Source of the DNA: Bacteroidetes bacterium UBA1952 | Lineage (GTDB): Bacteria > Bacteroidota > Bacteroidia > Chitinophagales > Chitinophagaceae | Length of the DNA: 11,235 nucleotides | Assembly (NCBI GenBank): GCA_002336725.1 | Contig: DDEO01000241.1 | Location: 1-11,235 of the forward strand | Direction of reading: 5' to 3' | Shown: positions 6,854-11,235 of the stretch, in pieces | Numbering within the stretch: the stretch's first letter is position 1 | How the letters are laid out: every line of letters starts with the position of its first letter | Position numbers and translations under genes: made by a program | The notes under the pieces: model-generated | Seen by the model: only the letters and a program-made list of their open reading frames with translations | What the model was told of the DNA's origin: nothing | Databases searched by the model: none

Positions 6854-9232
6854 CTAATTCCTTAACACCTTCCCACCCTTCAATATAGACTGTATCCGTT
6901 CCAGCGTTTTGCGTTCGGTCGTGAGTTGCAGGAAGGCTTCGCGTTCCAGATTTAAGAGGTATTGTTCGGTTACTTCGGTAGGTTGCGAGAGGTCGCCTCC
7001 GGCCAAAACATAGCCCAGTTTTCCGGAAATTTTCTTGTCGTGCTCGCTGATGTAGTGGCCGCTGTACATCGAATCGGCGCCGACATAAGCCAGTCCGAGG
7101 GCGGTGTTACCCAGCACCTTCACATCGCTGCGGCGCACCGGTTCCACATAACCCGCCTCAGCCAGGGCCAGACATTCTTTTTTGGCGTCGGCCAGTACGC
7201 GGTCGTAGGAAATCACCCAGCGGTCGGTTCCGCGGCGCAGGTAGCCCAGCTCAAAGGCTTCTTCTGCCGAGGTAGAAACCTTAGCTTGTCCAATGGTAAG
7301 AAAGCGGTCGCGGTAGGCGTTGAGCGCCACGTCGCCTTCTTTAAGGGAATCGGAAAGGCGCACGGCAAATTCTTTGGTGCCGCCGCCGCCGGGAATCAAC
7401 CCCACGCCAAACTCCACCAGGCCCATATAGGTTTCGGCATGCGCTACCACCGCGTCGGCGTGCAGACACATTTCGCAGCCGCCGCCCAGCGCCATTTGGT
7501 GCGGCGCCACCACCACCGGAATTCCGGAATACCGAATCCGCATCATGGTGTTTTGGAATTGGCGAATGGCAAAGTCCAGCTCGTCGTATTCCTGCTCTAC
7601 GGCCATCATGAAAATCATCCCCACGTTGGCCCCCGCGCTAAAATTTTGACCGTCGTTGTAAATCACCAGCCCGCGATATTGTTTTTCGGCGAGGTCAATG
7701 GCTTTATTAATCCCTTCCAGCACCTCGCCGCCAATGCTGTTCATCTTGGTATGGATTTCCAGATTCAGGATGCCGTCGCCGAGGTCGGTAATCGTTGTTC
7801 CGCTGTTTTTCCACACCGTATGGCTTTCGCGCAGCGCATCTAAGAAAATAAAATCTTCGGTTCCGGGAATCACGCGATAGCCTTTGGCGGCAATATCGTA
7901 GTATTCTTTTTGCCCGTTTTGCAGCCGGTAAAAGCTGCTGATTCCTTTATCCAGCATGGCTTTCACCCACGGCGCAATCTTCAGCCCGGCGGCTTCCATT
8001 GCCTCGGTGGTTTCAGCCACGCCGAGGGCATCCCAGGTTTCAAAAGGCCCCAGTTCCCAGCCATAGCCGGCGCGAATGGCATCGTCTATCTTGTATAAAT
8101 CGCCGGAGATTTCCGGAATTCTATTCGCCGAATAGGCAAACAGCGGATAAAAGGTGGCGCGGTAAAAATCGCCGGCCTTATCCTTAAAATTCACCAGCAT
8201 TTTCAGGCGCTTGCGCAAGTCCTCAATCGGTTTGGCGGCTTCGAGCGCAGCGAATTTCGGGCGGGTCGTTGGGCCGTATTCCAGCGTATTGAGGTCCAGC
8301 ACCTGTATCTCGCTTTTGCCGCCCTCGCCTTTTATTTTCCGGAAAAAACCGCCTTCGGTTTTGCTGCCCAGCCATTTGCGCGCAATCATATTGGTTACAA
8401 ACGGCGGCAGCATCAGTTGTTCGCGGGCTTCGTCGTCCGGAACATTTTCCACCAGACTATTCGCCACCAGCGCCAGCGTATCGATGCCCACCACATCGGC
8501 GGTGCGGAACGTAGCCGACTTGGGTCGCCCGACTATGGGACCCGTCAGGCGCTCTACTTCGTCAATCGTCATGCCGGTTTCGGCCACATAGCGCAGCAGG
8601 CTTGTGATGCTGAACACGCCAATGCGGTTGCCGATAAAGGCGGGCGTGTCTTTGGCCAGCACGGTGGTTTTGCCGAGAAACTTTTCGCCGTAGTGCATCA
8701 GGAAGTCCACGACTTCCTTGTCGGTTTCGCTCGTCGGGATGATTTCCAGCAGGCGCAGGTAGCGCGGCGGGTTAAAAAAGTGGGTTCCGCAGAAATGTTT
8801 CCGGAAATCTTCGCTCCGCCCTTCGGCCATCAGGTGAATGGGAATGCCGGAAGTGTTGGACGTAACGAGCGTACCAGGGCGGCGGTGAGTGTCCACCTTT
8901 TCAAAAACCTGCTTTTTGATGTCCAGCCGCTCAATCACCACTTCAATCACCCAGTCGCAGTCTTTGATTTTCGGCATATCGTCTTCCAGATTGCCCACCG
9001 TGATGCGCCGGGCAAAGGATTTGGAATAAATGGGCGACGGGTTGGATTTCAGGGCAAAAGCCAGCGCGTCGGCGGCAATTTTGTTGCGCACTTTTGCGTT
9101 GCCTTCGGGTGCGTCTTTGGGCACGATGTCGAGCAGCAGCACTTCCAGCCCGATGTTGGCAAAATGGCAGGCAATGCGGCTGCCCATCACGCCGGAGCCG
9201 AGTACGGCTACTTTATTGATGATGCGATTCAT
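6854..9232 (-). CDS. fadN: Fused 3-hydroxyacyl-CoA dehydrogenase/enoyl-CoA hydratase (FadN type)
   Basis: A 792-residue bifunctional beta-oxidation enzyme that hydrates 2-enoyl-CoA and oxidises L-3-hydroxyacyl-CoA with NAD. The dehydrogenase comes first. The Rossmann motif VAVLGSGVMGSRI is at 8-20 with acidic Asp35, and SNTSG at 125-129. The catalytic dyad is His151 in GTHFFNPP and Glu163 in LLEIIP. The 3HCDH C-terminal domains follow, including AGYGWELGPFETWDALG (388-404). The crotonase domain is C-terminal: oxyanion-type FSAGAN at 531-536, GGGCE with Glu587, and VEFGVGLIPGGGG with Glu607, so both hydratase glutamates are kept. This dehydrogenase-first order and the length match B. subtilis FadN (about 789 residues) and are opposite to E. 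coli FadB/FadJ, where the hydratase is N-terminal. It starts 4 bp after the TetR stop, indicating cotranscription. The 332-bp gap to fadA is repeat-rich. Confidence 0.95.
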   Translation of the reverse strand: MNRIINKVAVLGSGVMGSRIACHFANIGLEVLLLDIVPKDAPEGNAKVRNKIAADALAFALKSNPSPIYSKSFARRITVGNLEDDMPKIKDCDWVIEVVIERLDIKKQVFEKVDTHRRPGTLVTSNTSGIPIHLMAEGRSEDFRKHFCGTHFFNPPRYLRLLEIIPTSETDKEVVDFLMHYGEKFLGKTTVLAKDTPAFIGNRIGVFSITSLLRYVAETGMTIDEVERLTGPIVGRPKSATFRTADVVGIDTLALVANSLVENVPDDEAREQLMLPPFVTNMIARKWLGSKTEGGFFRKIKGEGGKSEIQVLDLNTLEYGPTTRPKFAALEAAKPIEDLRKRLKMLVNFKDKAGDFYRATFYPLFAYSANRIPEISGDLYKIDDAIRAGYGWELGPFETWDALGVAETTEAMEAAGLKIAPWVKAMLDKGISSFYRLQNGQKEYYDIAAKGYRVIPGTEDFIFLDALRESHTVWKNSGTTITDLGDGILNLEIHTKMNSIGGEVLEGINKAIDLAEKQYRGLVIYNDGQNFSAGANVGMIFMMAVEQEYDELDFAIRQFQNTMMRIRYSGIPVVVAPHQMALGGGCEMCLHADAVVAHAETYMGLVEFGVGLIPGGGGTKEFAVRLSDSLKEGDVALNAYRDRFLTIGQAKVSTSAEEAFELGYLRRGTDRWVISYDRVLADAKKECLALAEAGYVEPVRRSDVKVLGNTALGLAYVGADSMYSGHYISEHDKKISGKLGYVLAGGDLSQPTEVTEQYLLNLEREAFLQLTTERKTLERIQSILKGGKVLRN

Positions 9233-9236
9233 AGAT

Positions 9237-9839
9237 TCAGGGGTGAGGAGTGGGGAGTGAATCCTTATTAGCAGGGTTGGTAACAGCTTCGCGAACGGCG
9301 GTGCAAAAGCTTTGATAAACCGACTTTTTGCGCAGGTCCAGCTTGTGGGCGAAGTGCATTTTCAGAATGGTGTTGAGCGTGCCGTGAATGATGGAAATCA
9401 AGACCGGTTCCGGAAAAGCCTTTACCAGACCTTCTTTTTTGCCTTGCCGAAGCAGTTTGAAGATGGGCAGCAGCAGCGAAAAGTTTTCTTCCTGACTTTC
9501 TTTAAACAAGAACGGCGCATAGGTGTATTGCTCGATAAAGGAGAAATAATCCTTGCGGGGCAAATAAAAATCCACCGCAGCGCGCAGCATGGCTTCAAAA
9601 TTTCCGGAAAAACCAACCTCGGGCGCGTAGCTGTGCAGCACGGCTTGGTTAAACTCGCCGAGCACCGTTTGGTAGAGTTCGTTAATCAGCTCTTCCTTGC
9701 TTTTGAAATAGAGATAAATCGTTCCCGCCGAGATGCCCGCGCGTTCGGCAATGGCTTTCATGTTGAGATGATAAAAGCCGGTTTGCTTGACCAAATCAAG
9801 CACGGTGGAAAGGATGAGTTGTTTTTTGTCGGAAGCCAT
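9237..9839 (-). CDS. TetR/AcrR-family transcriptional regulator of the fatty-acid operon
   Basis: A 200-residue TetR-type repressor candidate. The N-terminal DNA-binding domain is clear: ILSTVLDLVKQTGFYHLNMK, then the helix-turn-helix AIAERAGISAGTIYLYFKSKEELI (29-52). The C-terminal part (about 60-195) is helical and variable, as expected for the ligand-binding and dimer domain. It is the first gene of the operon, with only 4 bp before fadN. In this position TetR regulators such as B. subtilis FadR repress fatty-acid degradation and are released by long-chain acyl-CoA; that ligand is inferred here. A 14-bp palindrome at 9875-9888 and a -7 element at 9850-9857 upstream suggest autoregulation of the whole operon. 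The ATG at 9839-9837 lies so close to the promoter that the leader would be under 15 nt, so the mRNA may be nearly leaderless. Confidence 0.93.
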   Translation of the reverse strand: MASDKKQLILSTVLDLVKQTGFYHLNMKAIAERAGISAGTIYLYFKSKEELINELYQTVLGEFNQAVLHSYAPEVGFSGNFEAMLRAAVDFYLPRKDYFSFIEQYTYAPFLFKESQEENFSLLLPIFKLLRQGKKEGLVKAFPEPVLISIIHGTLNTILKMHFAHKLDLRKKSVYQSFCTAVREAVTNPANKDSLPTPHP

Positions 9840-9849
9840 TGGAGCAGGA

Positions 9850-9857
9850 CAAATCTA
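9850..9857 (-). promoter_or_regulatory. Bacteroidota-type promoter -7 element for the tetR-fad operon
   Basis: On the minus strand TAGATTTG fits the Bacteroidota -7 consensus TAnnTTTG exactly, 10 bp before the tetR ATG. At the expected distance upstream (about 20 bp) there is TTC rather than the usual TTG, inside the palindrome at 9875-9888. The predicted transcript start is within a few bases of the start codon. Confidence 0.6.
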
Positions 9858-9874
9858 AGGAAAGATTTTGAGAA

Positions 9875-9888
9875 AATGAACGTTCATT
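9875..9888. promoter_or_regulatory. Palindromic operator candidate for the TetR regulator
   Basis: AATGAACGTTCATT is a perfect 14-bp palindrome centred about 43 bp before the tetR start and overlapping the expected -33 region. TetR dimers bind such inverted repeats, and B. subtilis FadR recognises TGAATGA/TCATTCA-like half-sites, which are similar. Bound protein would block the promoter. I found no second full copy elsewhere in the window, consistent with one controlled operon here. Confidence 0.6.
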
Positions 9889-10054
9889 CAGTGATAAGAA
9901 CCAAAACTATGGAGACGAAAGACGTTTTTCCTGCGCTCTAAACCCCTTTCTTCCCTCTTAGCGTTACGCCGGCTTGCTATTTCCGGAAATGTATGCCTTA
10001 TCCCCACATAAAAGAACGCTCAATTGGTGCGGGCACCTTCGCTGAGACTTTAAT
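9889..10054. other. Intergenic DNA without a gene
   Basis: No convincing coding frame. It holds one TTTCCGGAAA (9980-9989) and a perfect small palindrome GGTGC-GG-GCACC (10026-10037) of unknown meaning. It separates the fatty-acid operon from the repeat-bounded toxin-antitoxin pair. The minus-strand sequence upstream of the operator may contain further regulatory sites that I cannot recognise. Confidence 0.5.
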
Positions 10055-10154
10055 GGGCGTTAACCGCTAACGAACAGGGCTTGGCGTTGTGGCGGAAAGA
10101 GAGTTCCGTCAGCCGAATTTAGTACAAAAGCACAATAGTAGCACTTGGTTGGGC
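10055..10154 (-). repeat. Repeat A, attC-like candidate downstream of the toxin gene
   Basis: On the minus strand it begins GCCCAACC, which fits the R'' core RYYYAAC, and ends GGTTAACGCCC, so AACC and GGTT can pair at the ends. Inside is a hairpin GACGGAA / TTCCGCC (10109-10103 with 10098-10092, one wobble). The words ACAAAAGC (10124), AATT (10116), CGTCAG (10107) and GTTGTGGC (10086) recur in the same order and nearly the same spacing in repeat B. The 3' core does not fit GTTRRRY well, so a true integron attC is only a possibility. A second small palindrome CGTTA-ACCGC-TAACG is at 10058-10072. Confidence 0.45.
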
Positions 10155-10210
10155 ATTTAACTTCAAGCCGCCATATTGCAAATACCATGTCGCCTGCATG
10201 TACCTTGTCG

Positions 10211-10531
10211 TCACGATAGTTGAAATAATACTTTGAGTTTGCTGTTCAGGTCGTCCGTCTCTGCTGCTGAAAGTGTGCCTAAAAGTCCTTTAACTAATGA
10301 ACGGTCTAATGTTGCCATTTTACTTGTTCGGATAAGCGATTGCTTACGAAGTCTGTTTGTTGCATTTGGTAGGAGCAAAACGTCTGTCGGCTCGTGCCAG
10401 CCAATCTGTGTCGTGACAAAACAAACAGTCAGGTCGCGACTTGTTTCGGCCAGTACAACGGCGGGTCGCAATTTGCTACCGCTCAAGTCCGTAAAAGGGA
10501 AAGTGATAAGCACCAGGTCGCCTTTAGCCAT
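10211..10531 (-). CDS. Type II toxin, PemK/MazF-family endoribonuclease
   Basis: A 106-residue toxin of the PemK/MazF family, which cleaves mRNA (or other RNA) at short sequences when freed from its antitoxin. The N-terminal KGDLVLITFPFTDLSGSKLRP (3-23) is the family hallmark, with Arg22-Pro23 in the position of the conserved catalytic-side arginine. The second conserved stretch SLIRTSKMATLDRSLVKGLLG (65-85) carries the Thr/Ser and Lys of the active face. Length is typical and no residue is missing. Its ATG overlaps the 3' end of the antitoxin gene by 8 bp, so the two are translationally coupled. The TGA stop at 10213-10211 is followed 57 bp later by repeat A. Cleavage specificity cannot be read from sequence. 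Base composition is more AT-rich than the fatty-acid genes, consistent with transfer. Confidence 0.93.
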   Translation of the reverse strand: MAKGDLVLITFPFTDLSGSKLRPAVVLAETSRDLTVCFVTTQIGWHEPTDVLLLPNATNRLRKQSLIRTSKMATLDRSLVKGLLGTLSAAETDDLNSKLKVLFQLS

Positions 10532-10754
10532 TATACACTTCCTTTAAATCGGCTTCCGTATAAAGGTCTTCTTCGTCTTTTAAAAAATCAAAAGTCTTGC
10601 TGTCAGCCGTGAGTTGCTGAATGTCTTGGCTCAACAGGCGCTCTTCATAACGCTTGCTTACAAAGTCTGCAAAGGCAGATATTTCTTCGGCTTTGTCCTC
10701 CGGAAGCTGATTAATTGCTTTGATTGTCCGCTCAATAATTGCCTGTCTTGTCAT
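10524..10754 (-). CDS. Antitoxin partner of the MazF/PemK toxin
   Basis: A 76-residue small acidic protein directly upstream of the toxin, overlapping it by 8 bp. Residues 3-40 (QAIIERTIKAINQLPEDKAEEISAFADFVSKRYEERL) resemble the N-terminal helices of small Bacteroidota antitoxins of the DUF2281-like type; I am not sure of the exact family. The tail (45-76) is acidic and likely disordered, as in segments that wrap and block MazF toxins: LKDEEDLYTEADLKEVY. It has no obvious AbrB-type or MetJ/Arc ribbon signature. Gene order (antitoxin first), overlap and size all support the assignment. A TATATTTG promoter element lies 19 bp upstream of the ATG. Type II antitoxins usually autoregulate their operon, but I see no clear operator. 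Confidence 0.85.
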   Translation of the reverse strand: MTRQAIIERTIKAINQLPEDKAEEISAFADFVSKRYEERLLSQDIQQLTADSKTFDFLKDEEDLYTEADLKEVYNG

Positions 10755-10772
10755 GTCTTAATAGTTTGTGTC

Positions 10773-10780
10773 CAAATATA
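10773..10780 (-). promoter_or_regulatory. Bacteroidota-type -7 element for the toxin-antitoxin operon
   Basis: Minus-strand TATATTTG fits TAnnTTTG exactly and lies 19 bp before the antitoxin ATG. A TTG occurs 14 bp further upstream (10795-10797), closer than the usual spacing, so the -33 element is uncertain. Confidence 0.55.
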
Positions 10781-10818
10781 AGAAATCGTCTGCACAATGA
10801 TTTTCCGCGGCACTACAG

Positions 10819-10946
10819 GCAACGGTCGAGTGTTTATGAAGTTGTGGCATTTGAAAAACGTCAGTTTTAATTAACCACAAAAGCAAAATAATGATTTAAA
10901 GTCGAATGCTTAATGTCCCGCCACAATTTTATAAACACACTGTTAC
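10819..10946 (-). repeat. Repeat B, long imperfect inverted repeat upstream of the antitoxin gene
   Basis: Arms 10830-10848 and 10920-10938 pair at 17 of 19 positions (GTGTTTATRAARTTGTGGC type), around a 71-nt AT-rich loop. Weaker outer pairing joins GCAAC (10819-10823) with GTTAC (10942-10946). It shares with repeat A the ordered words GTTGTGGC (10841), CGTCAG (10859), AATT (10869) and ACAAAAGC (10877). The minus-strand GTAAC end includes the TAA stop codon of the gene at 10943, an arrangement often seen where cassette genes meet attC sites. Size (128 bp) and shape fit a large attC, but the core boxes are poor matches. Confidence 0.55.
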
Positions 10947-11235
10947 ATACTGCTTTTTGCATTTTCGAGATGCTGCTTAATTTGGTCATCGGTGAGTAAA
11001 TCTGTACTTTGGATAGCGTCAATAGCCTGATTCATTGATACCGAAATTGTAAAAACTTTTAAATTAGACTCCACGATTGAACTTATCAAATTATAAACAG
11101 AATAAAAAATTCTTTCAGCAACATGAGGAAGTTCCCAATCGTTATCTTGAAGAGCAACAACAGGGTCCCTAAAAAGAGAAAATAGCTTTAAAAGTCTACG
11201 GTTGTGTCTGTTATACTGTGCAAGGGGTAAATTAG
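10943..11235 (-). CDS. Unrecognised protein, C-terminal 96 codons, truncated by window edge
   Basis: An open frame runs from the window edge (first full codon 11233-11231) to a TAA at 10945-10943, giving 96 residues with no internal stop. The sequence has balanced amphipathic content, for example ERIFYSVYNLISSIVESNLKVF and a polar C-terminal helix LTDDQIKQHLENAKSSM. The AT-rich codon use is natural. I recognise no family, motif, signal peptide or membrane span; the hydrophobic stretch is too short and broken to be a clear helix through the membrane. The true start may lie beyond the window. Its stop codon is embedded in the end of repeat B, paralleling the toxin gene and repeat A. Confidence 0.6.
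   Translation of the reverse strand, partial: NLPLAQYNRHNRRLLKLFSLFRDPVVALQDNDWELPHVAERIFYSVYNLISSIVESNLKVFTISVSMNQAIDAIQSTDLLTDDQIKQHLENAKSSM

Larger units (their letters stand above)
141..9988. repeat. Dispersed highly iterated palindrome TTCCGGAA, 16 copies
   Basis: Copies start at 141, 745, 2214, 3892, 4746, 4984, 5303, 5972, 7021, 7522, 8111, 8337, 8799, 9408, 9602 and 9981. Most extend to TTTCCGGAAA or a near form. Five more TCCGGA cores lack one flank (824, 3078, 3838, 8436, 10699). Thirteen lie in genes, used in three phases (Ser-Gly seven times, Pro-Glu four, Phe-Arg-Lys two), and three are intergenic, including the terminator loop. This is a DNA-level pattern, not a protein motif. 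Confidence 0.85.

Noticed and set aside
8417..9271. Plus-strand frame of 284 codons opposite fadN
   Set aside because: It is antisense to a gene with intact catalytic motifs, and its His/Arg/Gly-rich composition is typical of a shadow frame.
10026..10037. Perfect small palindrome GGTGCGGGCACC
   Set aside because: The 2-nt loop is too tight for a good hairpin, there is no T-tract or nearby promoter, and it has no second copy in the window. It may be chance.

Overview
The window looks like a chromosomal segment from a member of the Bacteroidota. The evidence is two near-perfect Bacteroidota-type -7 promoter elements (TAnnTTTG), the protein families present, and the scarcity of Shine-Dalgarno sites. 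Genus cannot be read from the sequence. Every gene I accept lies on the minus strand, so transcription runs from high to low coordinates.

Positions 9839 down to 1 form a fatty-acid uptake and beta-oxidation locus. In transcription order it holds a TetR-family regulator (9839-9237), a fused 3-hydroxyacyl-CoA dehydrogenase/enoyl-CoA hydratase (FadN type, 9232-6854), a thiolase (FadA type, 6521-5343), a long acyl-CoA dehydrogenase (FadE type, 5244-3448), an OmpP1/FadL outer-membrane protein (3396-2161), an SGNH/GDSL hydrolase lipoprotein (2115-784), a strong terminator (721-770) and a truncated AMP-forming acyl-CoA synthetase (702-1). FadN, FadA and FadE have the order, fusion and sizes of the Bacillus subtilis fadNAE operon. 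A plausible pathway runs from ester hydrolysis at the envelope, through FadL passage and CoA activation, to the beta-oxidation cycle. A 14-bp palindrome beside the promoter of the regulator gene is the likely operator.

Positions 10055-11235 have a different character: more AT-rich, with a MazF/PemK toxin and its overlapping antitoxin, then the C-terminal end of an unrecognised protein at the window edge. Two related, hairpin-capable sequences flank the toxin-antitoxin pair, each just downstream of a gene. This resembles an integron cassette or another repeat-bounded cassette, but is not proven.

The unusual content is at DNA level. The palindrome TTCCGGAA occurs 16 times between 141 and 9988 (about 0.2 expected), in all three reading phases and in intergenic DNA, like a highly iterated palindrome. 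The fadN-fadA gap is a mosaic of mini-hairpins with GAA triloops on the transcribed strand, a 24-bp tandem repeat and a 9-bp hairpin. The fadA-fadE gap carries two inverted copies of a hairpin repeat whose differences are compensatory, and the repeat supplies the fadA stop codon. I saw no tRNA, rRNA, transposase, integrase or CRISPR array.
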